NCBI GenBank assembly: GCA_003223555.1
Contig: QHVM01000082.1
Coordinates: 59,008-123,007 of the forward strand
Length of the DNA stretch: 64,000 nt
Direction of reading: 5' to 3'
DNA from: Acidobacteriota bacterium
Lineage (GTDB): Bacteria; Acidobacteriota; Vicinamibacteria; Fen-336
Numbering within the stretch: the stretch's first letter is position 1; every line of letters starts with the position of its first letter. A program made the position numbers and the translations under genes. Positions 51,282 through 58,428 of this stretch are shown piece by piece. The notes under the pieces were generated by a model, which was not told where the DNA came from, did no database searches, and was given only the letters and a program-made list of their open reading frames with translations.

Positions 51282-52271
51282 GTGCTCCTGCCCGTGCGCG
51301 ACGCCCAGCCGACGCTGCCCGCGTGCCTCGAGTCGCTCCGCGCCCAGACGCTCGCCGACCACGAGGTGGTGGCGGTCGACGACGGCTCGGTGGACGAGAC
51401 GCCGGCGATCCTCGACGCCGCCGCGCGGGCCGACCCCCGGGTCCGGTGGGTGCGGACGCCGGCCCGCGGCCTGGTGGCCGCCCTCAACACCGCGCTCCGG
51501 CGCGCCCGGGGCGGACTCCTCGCGCGCCTGGACGGCGACGACGTGGCTCACCGCGAGCGCCTGGCCGTGCAGGCGAAGACGCTCGACGAGGACGACCGCT
51601 GTGCGATCCTCGGCTGCCGCGTCCGCGTGGTCCCGGAGACCGGCACCCCGAGCGGCGGGATGAGGCGCTACGTCGAGTGGCTCAATGGCCTCCTCGGCCA
51701 CGACGACATCGTTCGAGACCTTTTCGTGGAGTCGCCGCTCGTCCACCCGAGCGTGATGATGCGGGCGGAGACGCTGCGCTCGCTCGGCGGGTACCGGGAC
51801 TTCGCCGGGCCGGAGGACTACGATCTCTGGCTGCGCGCCCACGAGGCCGGCTGGCGCTTCGGCAAGCGGCCGGAGGTCCTGCTCGATTGGCGCGACCGGC
51901 CCGGACGTCTTACCCGCCGCGATCCGCGCTACGCGGCCGAGCGGTTCCGGGAGCTGAAGCTCGAGGCCCTGGAGCGGGGGCGGCTGCGGGCGGCCCGCGC
52001 CGTCGTGGTCTGGGGAGCGGGGCCGGTCGGCAAGTCGTGGTCGCGCGCGCTCCGCGACCGCGGCCACTCCGTGGCCGCCTTTGTGGAGGTCGACCCGCGC
52101 AAGCTCGGCCAGCAGGTCCACGGCGCTCCCGTGGTCGACGTCGCGGGCGCCGGCCGCTTCGCGGACGCGCTGCACCTCGCGGCGGTCGGCCGCCCCGGGG
52201 CGCGCGAGCGCATCCGGGAGGCGGCGCGCTCGGCGGGACTGCCCGAGGCCATGCTGGTAGCGGTGGCGTGA
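51282..52271 (+). CDS. GT2 glycosyltransferase fused to a Rossmann-type (GAGPVGK) domain
   Basis: 329 residues. GTG 51282 gives MLLPVRDAQPTL. Upstream codons contain no other start in frame, so one or two residues of the first strand may be missing. GT2 motifs: VVAVDDGSVDETPAIL, LARLDGDDVAHRERL (DxD), SPLVHPSVMMRAETLRSLGG and GPEDYDLWLRAHEAG. After about residue 230 a second domain reads AVVVWGAGPVGKSWSRALRD, then VDPRKLGQQVHGAPVVDV, a dinucleotide-binding pattern like the PglD/WcaJ-type or CoA-binding family. The fusion is unusual. Partner ligand unknown. Confidence 0.82.
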   Translation: MLLPVRDAQPTLPACLESLRAQTLADHEVVAVDDGSVDETPAILDAAARADPRVRWVRTPARGLVAALNTALRRARGGLLARLDGDDVAHRERLAVQAKTLDEDDRCAILGCRVRVVPETGTPSGGMRRYVEWLNGLLGHDDIVRDLFVESPLVHPSVMMRAETLRSLGGYRDFAGPEDYDLWLRAHEAGWRFGKRPEVLLDWRDRPGRLTRRDPRYAAERFRELKLEALERGRLRAARAVVVWGAGPVGKSWSRALRDRGHSVAAFVEVDPRKLGQQVHGAPVVDVAGAGRFADALHLAAVGRPGARERIREAARSAGLPEAMLVAVA

Positions 52272-54241
52272 CCGTCCTCGTCGCCGTTCTGCTCGCGGGC
52301 GCGGCTGCCCTGGCCGCGCCACCCGCCCGTCCCCGCATCGAGAAGATGGCCCGCATCCTTGCCCTCGAGGACGCCCGCAGCCTCGGCGACGGCGAGCTGG
52401 AGCGCGACCTCGCCGATCCCGACCGCAGCGTGCGCCGCCGCGCGGCGCTGGCCGCGGGACGGATCGGGGACCCCTCGCTCGTCCCGGCGCTGCTGCCGCT
52501 GCTCTCCGACCCCGAACCCGAGGTCCGGCAGATGGCGGCTTTCGGCCTCGGCCTGATCGGCGATGGTCGCGCGGTGGACGGCCTGCTGGTCGGCCTCAAG
52601 GACCCGGAATCGGTGGTGCGCGCGCGGGCCGCGGAAGCGCTCGGCCGCATCGGCGATGTAAGGGCCGCCCCCGCTCTCGCCGCCTTCGTGGTGGAGGCGA
52701 TCCCCCGGGGAGCGCCGGTGCTGGCGGTGCGCGGCGACGATCCGGGCAGCGTGAGCGATCCCTGGCTCGCCCTGCGCCTCGGCCTGTTCGCTCTCGTCCG
52801 CCTCAAGAGCGTGACGGCGGCGGAGACCGCCCTCCTCGCCGGCGGCAAGCCCCGCTTCGACTGGTGGGCGGCGACCTGGACGGCCATGCGGCTGGAGGCG
52901 CCGTCGCTGCGGCCGGTCCTCCTCGCCGCCGCCACGTCCACCGACGCGCTGTCGCGGGCGCTGGCCGCCCGCGGCCTGGGCGCCGTCAAGGATCCGGCCG
53001 GTCTGGAGCCGCTCGCTCCGCTCCTGCGCGACCGCGAGGAGCTGGTCGTCGTGAGCGCGTTGCGCGCGGTGGGGACGATCGGCGACGCGCGCGGCGTGGC
53101 CCAGGTGGCGCCGAGCCTCCGCTCCCCGAACCTCACGCTGGTGTGGGAGGCGCTCAAGGCCCTCGCCCAGCTGCCGCCCGACCGGGCCCTGCGCTCCACG
53201 GTCGTGAACCTGGTCGGGCACGATCAGCCGTGGATCCGCGCCGCCGCCCTGCCCGTGCTCGCGCGCATGGACCGCGAAGAGTTCGCCCTCGTGCTGTCCG
53301 GCCTGGACCCCGACCCGGTGTGGTGGGTGAGGGGCGCGCTCGCCGGCGCCCTCGGCGCCGCGGGGGACGACGTGAGCCTGGGGATCCTCTACGGCATGCT
53401 GCGCGACTCCGACCCGCGCGTGCTGCCCGCGGTGCTCGAAGCGCTGCGCAACGCCCGGGGCCCGGACGCGCTGGACACGCTGCGGCGGATGCTCGAGCAT
53501 CCCGACGTCGCCGTGCGGGCCGCGGCGGCGGAGGGCATCGCCGAGCTCAAGGCCGCCGGCCAGTCCGACGTCCTGGCCGCCGCCTACGAGCGCTCCCTTC
53601 ACGACGTCGACCTCGACGCGCGGCTCGCCCTGGTGGCTGCGCTGGCCGCGCAAAAGGATGCCCGGGCCCTCGACGCCCTGCGGTCGGCGGCCGAGAGCGA
53701 CCCGGCGCGCGTCGTACGGGAGCGCGCCGGCGCCGCCCTTCGCTCGCTCGACCGGGAAGCGCCGTGGGCCGGCCACGAGCCGGTGCGCCGGCCGCCGCTC
53801 GACTATCGCGAGGCCATGGCCGTCTATGACCCCCGCCCGGACGTGCCGCTCTACACGCCGCGAGCCATCTTGCACACGCGGCACGGGCGGATCGAGGTCC
53901 ACCTCGACGTCGTGGAGACGCCGCTCACCAGCGCCAACTTCATCGAGCTGGCCCAGCGCGGCTTCTATGACGGCCTGACGTTCCACCGCGTCGTGCCGGG
54001 CTTCGTGAGCCAGGGTGGCGATCCGCGGGGGGACGGCCGCGGCGGGCCCGGCTACACCCTCCGCTGCGAGGTGGGCGAGAGGCCCTACGCCCGCGGCGCG
54101 GTGGGCATGGCCCTGTCCGGCAAGGACACGGGCGGCAGCCAGTTCTTCATCACCCACTCGCCGCAGCCCCACCTCGACGGCGCCTACACGCTCTTCGGCT
54201 GGGTGGCGGAGGGGATGGACGTGGTCGACAAGATCCGGCCC
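52268..54241 (+). CDS. Secreted HEAT-repeat protein fused to a cyclophilin-type peptidyl-prolyl isomerase; 3' end lost
   Basis: About 658 residues from GTG 52268 (GTGA overlap) to the lesion. The signal peptide is TVLVAVLLAGAAALAAPP. PBS-lyase/HEAT repeats fill about 30-500 (RRRAALAAGRIGDPSLVPAL, RARAAEALGRIGDVRAAPAL and similar units). A cyclophilin domain follows: LDVVETPLTSANFIELAQRG, FYDGLTFHRVVPGFVSQGGD (catalytic Arg and Gln/Gly), GGSQFFITHSPQPHLDGAYT and LFGWVAEGMDVVDKIRP. The frame then continues meaninglessly to 55243. The true C-terminus (normally about 10-20 residues) and stop are missing at about 54241. Confidence 0.82.
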
Positions 54242-54242
54242 C

Positions 54243-55058
54243 GCCCTCGACATCGACGGGACGCTGCTCCGCACCGACAAGACGGTGTCCCCGCGCACGC
54301 TGGCCGCCCTCGACGCCGCCCGGGCGGCGGGCGTGCATCTGGTCCTGGTCACCGGGCGGCGCTATCCCGCCGCGCGGCGGGTGGCCGACCGGATCGGAGG
54401 CCGCCTCGACCTCGTCCTCCACAATGGGGCCCTGATATTCGAGAACGGCGAGGTCCTGCGGCGGCGGCCGCTGCCGCGCGAGACCGCCGGCCGGGCCGTG
54501 CGTCTGGGCCGGGAACGGCGCGCCGATCCGGTGGTCCACTGCGGACCGGGCGGAGAGGGACGCCTGCTCGTGGAGGGCATCGAGCCTTCGAACACGCTGC
54601 TGGTGTACTACCTCGACAAGTCGCATCCCGACGTGCTCGTCGTACCCGACCTCGAGGCCGCCCTCGAGGAGGACCCGCTGCAGGTGATGTTCGGCGGCGG
54701 CATCCCGGAGATGACGGCGCTGCTCGCGCACCTTTGCGCGGGGCTGGGCGACTCGGCGCGCATCGAGCGTACCCTCTACCCGGACGCCGGCGTCGGCATA
54801 CTCGACGTGCTGGAGCCTTCGGTGGGCAAGGGCGAGGCGCTGTCGTTCCTGCAGGAGCGGTGGGGAGTCAGCGCGGCGCAGACGCTGGCGGTGGGCGACA
54901 ACTGGAACGACCACGAGATGCTGGTCCAGGCCGGGCTGGGGCTGGTGATGGGCAACGCCGATCCCGACCTGCGCGCGCTCGGGTTTCCCGTGCTTCCCAC
55001 CAACGACGAGGACGGGGTGGCGATCGCCGTCGAGCGCCACGTCCTCGGCCGCGGCTAG
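54243..55058 (+). pseudogene. HAD-superfamily (Cof-type, class IIB) sugar/phosphate phosphatase, 5' end lost
   Basis: The frame opens at ALDIDGTLLRTDKTVSPRTL (motif I D-x-D), VHLVLVTGRRYPAARRVADR (motif II), NGALIFENGEVLRRR, then a long C2-type cap, SVGKGEALSFLQERWGVSAA (motif III Lys) and GDNWNDHEMLVQAGLGLVMG (motif IV), NDEDGVAIAVE. The enzyme is complete except for the start and about 3-8 residues before ALDID. Such phosphatases act on phosphosugars or nucleotides. The gene probably started just after the cyclophilin stop, and both were lost in the same lesion. Confidence 0.85.
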
Positions 55059-55074
55059 GGCCAACGACCGGCCT

Positions 55075-55120
55075 TTCAACGCAGAGGACGCGGAGAACGA
55101 ACGGAGAGGACGCAGAGAAC
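55075..55120. repeat. ACGCAGAGG-type dispersed repeat, copy 3 (partial)
   Basis: TTCAACGCAGAGGACGCGGAGAA and CGGAGAGGACGCAGAGAACG follow the HAD gene. The opposite arm seen in copies 1 and 2 is absent, so this may be a solo half. Located immediately downstream of a stop codon, like copy 1. Confidence 0.75.
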
Positions 55121-55131
55121 GGGAGGACTGT

Positions 55132-55195
55132 GTCCGGCGCGCGGAGCGGAGCGAACTCTCGGTCCACCCGAGCGTCCGGCGCGCGGAGCGGAGCG
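55132..55195. repeat. Direct repeat of 22 bases, two copies 42 bases apart
   Basis: A 22-base unit beginning GTCCGGCGCGCGGAGCGGAG occurs exactly at 55132-55153 and 55174-55195. The unit is GC-rich. The intervening 20 bases (CTCTCGGTCCACCC core) are unique. No ORF is associated. Confidence 0.8.
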
Positions 55196-55293
55196 TTTCC
55201 TTTGTCGTCGGGCGGCGGATCCACTCCGCCGCCAGACGCTTGATGACGCCTGACGCGAAGCGGAGCACGCCGCATCCCGGAAAAACGAAATAA

Positions 55294-55313
55294 GGGGGTG
55301 ATCGCTCACCCCC
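55294..55313. repeat. Perfect palindrome GGGGGTGA/TCACCCCC (REP-like)
   Basis: GGGGGTGA (55294-55301), TCGC loop, TCACCCCC (55306-55313): an 8-bp perfect stem. The following CTCGAACCC resembles the sequence after the hairpin at 30134-30160. It has no T-tract, so it is not a classical terminator for the HAD gene 236 bases upstream. Confidence 0.65.
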
Positions 55314-55361
55314 TCGAACCCTTACGGAGTGATCTGCCGGCGAAGCCGCCGTCAGCTCACG

Positions 55362-55392
55362 AAAAGGGGGAGGTGATCGATTCCACCCCCCC
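55362..55392 (-). terminator. Probable intrinsic terminator of the tiny lysine-rich gene
   Basis: Read on the minus strand, GGGGGGGTG and CACCTCCCCC pair around an AATCGAT-like loop, and the stem is followed by TTTTC. It begins 16 bases beyond the stop codon of the 16-residue ORF. Confidence 0.65.
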
Positions 55393-55407
55393 GTTTCCCC
55401 GAGGCGC

Positions 55408-55458
55408 CTACTTCTTCTTCTTCGTCGCCTTCTTGGCAGCCTTCTTCTTCGCCGGCAT
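55408..55458 (-). CDS. Tiny lysine-rich peptide, MPAKKKAAKKATKKKK
   Basis: 16 codons plus TAG, from ATG 55458. An AAAGGGGGG stretch about nine bases upstream can serve as ribosome-binding site, and a TGA two codons before the ATG shows that it is not the tail of a longer gene. The peptide is 10 Lys, 4 Ala, one Thr, one Pro and the initiating Met, like the tail of histone H1-type bacterial DNA-binding proteins. A promoter-like sequence and a terminator flank it. Function is unknown; binding of nucleic acid or polyanions is the obvious guess. Whether it is translated is not established. Confidence 0.5.
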   Translation of the reverse strand: MPAKKKAAKKATKKKK

Positions 55459-55548
55459 TCGTCAGATCCCCCCTTTCGGTCCAGAAGTGGACGGGCGTCT
55501 TCCCTCCGTCAACATGTCGCGTGACAGAGAGCTTGACATACCAGGAGT

Positions 55549-55577
55549 AGGGTAGGAAGGGAGTCCGCTGCTGTCAA
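55549..55577 (-). promoter_or_regulatory. Candidate promoter for the tiny lysine-rich gene
   Basis: On the minus strand, TTGACA (55577-55572) is a perfect -35 box and TACCCT (55554-55549), 17 bases on, is a weak -10. The predicted transcript would start near 55541 and give an 83-base leader. An alternative reading is that the TTGACA belongs to an 8-bp inverted repeat (GCTTGACA at 55531-55538, TGTCAAGC at 55572-55579) followed by seven T on the plus strand, a long-loop terminator. Confidence 0.45.
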
Positions 55578-55587
55578 GCCTTTTTTT

Positions 55588-55798
55588 GGGCCCCGGGTCG
55601 TCCATGCCACAGAGCCGTGGGAGCTTAGCCTGTGGACACATGAGCCCCGAAACAACGAAAGCGCCGCCCGGCGGACACTCTGAGGCACGCGTATCGCGAA
55701 GCCCCTGTCTGCTAGGGGCTTGTCGCCCAACCGGGGAGGCGTTACCGGCGGGAACGCACGCCGAGCCTTTCACAATACTAATTTATATTGAAAGTCGG
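55588..55798. other. Intergenic region between the tiny gene and ddl, without a recognised gene
   Basis: Contains an 8-bp stem AAGCCCCT/AGGGGCTT with an 8-base loop near 55701-55723. Just before the ddl stop there is an AT-rich patch (about 55771-55795) with the imperfect dyad CTTTCACAATA/TATATTGAAAG, standing out sharply from the GC-rich surroundings. No tRNA, 6S, SRP or tmRNA signature was recognised. The A+T patch might mark a promoter, terminator or foreign insert. Confidence 0.4.
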
Positions 55799-56860
55799 CT
55801 ACGGCCGGTAATCGGTGCGCAGGCGCGAGCGCTCGGCATGCCGGGCGAGGGCGAGATCCACGAGCCGGGCGAGCAGCTCCGGATAGGGGAGCCCCGACGC
55901 CGCCCACAGCTTGGGGAACATGCTGATGGAGGTGAAGCCGGGGATGGTGTTGATCTCGTTGACGAGGACGCGGCCGGTCGGGCGGTCGAGCAGGAAGTCG
56001 ACCCGCGCGTAACCGCACGCATCCACTGCCCGGAAGGCCCGCACCCCCAGGCGGCGGACCTCCTCGGCCACCTCCGGCTCCAGCGGAGCGGGGATGCGCA
56101 GCTGGGTGCGGCTCTGCGGCGAGTACTTCGAGTCGTAGTCGTAGAACTCGCGGTCGGGCACGATCTCCCCGGGCACCGAGGCCTCCGGCTCGTCGTTGCC
56201 CAGCACGGACACCTCCAGCTCGCGGTTCTCCTTCACCGCCGCCTCCACCACGATCTTGCGGTCGTAGGCGAAGGCGAGGTCGAAGGCCGGGCCCAGCTCC
56301 GCCGCCGCCTTCACCTTGCTCACGCCGACGCTGGAGCCGAGGTTGGCGGGCTTGACGAAGAGCGGAAGCCCCAGCTCGGCGACGACGCGCTCGCGCGTCG
56401 CCTCGTCGCGCCCGTGCAGCACGCGGTACGGCGTCTGGGGGACGTCGGCGGCGGCGAAGAGCGCCTTCATCAGCTCCTTGTCCATGGCCGCGGCGGACGC
56501 GGCCGCCCCGGACCCCACGCAGGGTACCGCGGCCAGCTCGAGCAGGCCCTGCACGGTGCCGTCCTCGCCGAAGGTCCCGTGCAGGACCGGGAAGTAGACG
56601 TCGGGCCGCGCCGCCACCGCCGCATCGGCGAGGCGTCGCAGCGCCCCGCGGTCCGGCGGGCTGGGGAGGAGGAAGACCGGCTCGCCGCCTTCCGGCCCCG
56701 GCGTGCCCTGCAGGAGCCAGCGGCCCGTGCGGTCGATCAGCACCGGGATCACGTCGTGGCGCTCGGCGAGGGCCCCCATCACCGACGCGCCGGAGACCAG
56801 GCTGACCTCGTGCTCGCCGGAGCGGCCACCGAACAGCACCGCCACCTTCAGCCGTGGCAT
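55799..56860 (-). CDS. ddl: D-alanine-D-alanine ligase
   Basis: 353 residues from ATG 56860. ATP-grasp ligase making the D-Ala-D-Ala dipeptide for peptidoglycan. FGGRSGEHEVSLVS (N-terminal substrate loop), HGTFGEDGTVQGLLELAAVP, FVKPANLGSSVGVSKVK (ATP loop), EFYDYDSKYSPQSRTQL (omega loop with Tyr-Lys-Tyr as in D-Ala ligases, not D-Lac types) and VLVNEINTIPGFTSISMFPK (metal ligands) are all present. Length normal. It diverges from tgt with 33 bases between. Confidence 0.94.
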   Translation of the reverse strand: MPRLKVAVLFGGRSGEHEVSLVSGASVMGALAERHDVIPVLIDRTGRWLLQGTPGPEGGEPVFLLPSPPDRGALRRLADAAVAARPDVYFPVLHGTFGEDGTVQGLLELAAVPCVGSGAAASAAAMDKELMKALFAAADVPQTPYRVLHGRDEATRERVVAELGLPLFVKPANLGSSVGVSKVKAAAELGPAFDLAFAYDRKIVVEAAVKENRELEVSVLGNDEPEASVPGEIVPDREFYDYDSKYSPQSRTQLRIPAPLEPEVAEEVRRLGVRAFRAVDACGYARVDFLLDRPTGRVLVNEINTIPGFTSISMFPKLWAASGLPYPELLARLVDLALARHAERSRLRTDYRP

Positions 56861-56882
56861 GGGTCCAGTCTAGCCTTATACT
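56854..56882 (+). promoter_or_regulatory. Candidate promoter for tgt-yajC-secDF
   Basis: GTGGCA (56854-56859) and TATACT (56877-56882), 17 bases apart, match four and five of six consensus bases. The ATG of tgt follows at 56894, so the transcript would be near-leaderless (leader of about five bases). The -35 overlaps the first bases of divergent ddl. Confidence 0.5.
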
Positions 56883-56893
56883 CCGGCTGCCCG

Positions 56894-58015
56894 ATGTTCT
56901 CCTTCGTCGTGGAGGCTCGCTCGGGCCGCTCGCGGGCGGGCCGGCTCGTCACCCCCCACGGCGCCGTCGCCACGCCGGCCTTCATGCCGGTCGGCACCGC
57001 CGGGGCGGTCAAGGCCGCGCCGTGGCGCGACGTCGGAGAGGCGGGCGCGCAGCTCCTGCTCGCGAACACCTACCACCTGATGCTGCGGCCGGGCGACGAG
57101 CTGGTGGCGGAGCTGGGCGGCCTGCACGGCTTCACGGGCTGGCCGGGCGCCTGGCTCACCGACAGCGGGGGCTACCAGGTGATGAGCCTGGCCGCCCTGC
57201 GCACGGTGGACGAGGAGGGCGTGGCCTTCCGCAGCCACCTCGACGGGGCGCTGCACGTCCTGACCCCCGAGCGTTCGATGCAGGTGCAGATGAACCTCGG
57301 CGCCGACCTCGTCATGGCCTTCGACGAGTGCCCGCCGCTGCCCGCGCCACGCGATGTGGTCCGGGCCGCCGCCGAGCGCACCACCCGCTGGGCGTGGCGC
57401 AGCCGGCAGGCGCACCGCCGGGCCGACCAGTGGCTGTTCGGCATCGTGCAGGGAGGCGTGGACCCCGAGCTGCGGGAGCGCAGCGCGCGGGAGATCGTCG
57501 CCCTGGACTTCCCCGGCCACGCGGTGGGGGGGCTCGCGGTGGGGGAGGCCAAGCCGGACACGATGCGGGTGGTGGCCCAGATGGACGGGCTGCTCCCCGA
57601 GGATAAGCCGCGCTACCTCATGGGGGTCGGCACGCCGGAAGACCTGCTGGCGGCGGTGGGGCACGGGGTGGACCTCTTCGACTGCGTGCTGCCGACGCGC
57701 AACGCGCGCAACGGACAGCTCTTCACGAGCCACGGCCGCCTCTCCATCCGCAACGCGCGTCACCGCCGCGATCCGCGCCCACCCGACCCCGCCTGCCCGT
57801 GCTCGACCTGCGCGCGGACGAGCCGCGCCTACCTCCGCCACCTCCACCTGGCCGGCGAGATGACGGCCGCCCACCTGATGACGGTCCACAACCTCTTCTT
57901 CTACCTTGACACCCTCCGGCGCCTGAGGCAGAGTATCCTTTTGGGCCGATTCGAGGAGTTCCGGGGAGAGACGCTGCGCGGCCTCTCGGCGGCGGCCGAG
58001 CCGGCCGACAGCTAG
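56894..58015 (+). CDS. tgt: tRNA-guanine transglycosylase
   Basis: 373 residues from ATG 56894. It exchanges guanine-34 for the preQ1 base in GUN-anticodon tRNAs during queuosine synthesis. Active-site elements: LANTYHLMLRPG, LTDSGGYQVMSL (Asp that binds the base), AFDECPP, FGIVQGGVDPELRERSA and LPTRNARNGQLFTSHG (tRNA-binding and catalytic Asp in VDLFDCVLP). The zinc site is CPCSTC...H (CxCxxC plus His). Length typical. Tgt is followed by yajC and secDF in many bacteria. Confidence 0.95.
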   Translation: MFSFVVEARSGRSRAGRLVTPHGAVATPAFMPVGTAGAVKAAPWRDVGEAGAQLLLANTYHLMLRPGDELVAELGGLHGFTGWPGAWLTDSGGYQVMSLAALRTVDEEGVAFRSHLDGALHVLTPERSMQVQMNLGADLVMAFDECPPLPAPRDVVRAAAERTTRWAWRSRQAHRRADQWLFGIVQGGVDPELRERSAREIVALDFPGHAVGGLAVGEAKPDTMRVVAQMDGLLPEDKPRYLMGVGTPEDLLAAVGHGVDLFDCVLPTRNARNGQLFTSHGRLSIRNARHRRDPRPPDPACPCSTCARTSRAYLRHLHLAGEMTAAHLMTVHNLFFYLDTLRRLRQSILLGRFEEFRGETLRGLSAAAEPADS

Positions 58016-58092
58016 GGCCGCCTCGCCGCCTTCGACCCTCGTCCTCGATACGTTCCCTCGCTTCCGCTGGCACGCGCCCCCCGAGGACCGCG

Positions 58093-58428
58093 ATGACCTT
58101 GGACGTACCGACCGCCCTGCTCGCGCTGGCCGGCTCGCCGCAAGGCGAGGGCAGCCCCTTCTCCAGCCTCATCCTGATGGCGGTCATCTTCTCGATCTTC
58201 TACCTCGTCCTCATCCTCCCCATGCGCAACAAGCAGAAGAAGCTGGACGAGCTCGTCAAGGGGTTGAAGGCCGGGGACAAGGTGATCGTCAACCCGGGCA
58301 TCTTCGGCACGATCGTGGGGGTGGAGGACGACGCGTTCCAGGTCCGCATCGACGACAAGACCAAGATCAAGGTCCTGAAGAGCGCCGTGTCCGGCCTCCA
58401 GGGATCGTCCCTCGAAACGGAGAAGTAG
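58093..58428 (+). CDS. yajC: YajC, Sec translocon accessory subunit
   Basis: 111 residues from ATG 58093. One transmembrane helix (LILMAVIFSIFYLVLILP, about 26-43) is followed by the conserved cytoplasmic part KQKKLDELVKGLKAGDKVIV, then NPGIFGTIVGVEDDAFQVRI. YajC associates with SecDF at the inner membrane. The gene ends directly before the secD ATG, with no spacer. Confidence 0.94.
   Translation: MTLDVPTALLALAGSPQGEGSPFSSLILMAVIFSIFYLVLILPMRNKQKKLDELVKGLKAGDKVIVNPGIFGTIVGVEDDAFQVRIDDKTKIKVLKSAVSGLQGSSLETEK

Noticed and set aside
51260..55243. One uninterrupted 1327-codon frame
   Set aside because: Its first 335 codons are the shadow of the GT2 gene, and its last part is a run-on past the cyclophilin lesion; not a single protein.
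55533..55561. Plus-strand TTGACA promoter
   Set aside because: The sequence 17 bases later is GAAGGG, which does not resemble a -10 box.
55700..55745. tRNA- or small-RNA-like stem-loop
   Set aside because: There is an 8-bp stem but no acceptor arm, T-loop or known ncRNA signature.
55586..56893. Extended start for the tgt frame
   Set aside because: The extra 436 residues are antisense to ddl and lack any domain. ATG 56894 gives a normal Tgt length with a promoter just upstream.
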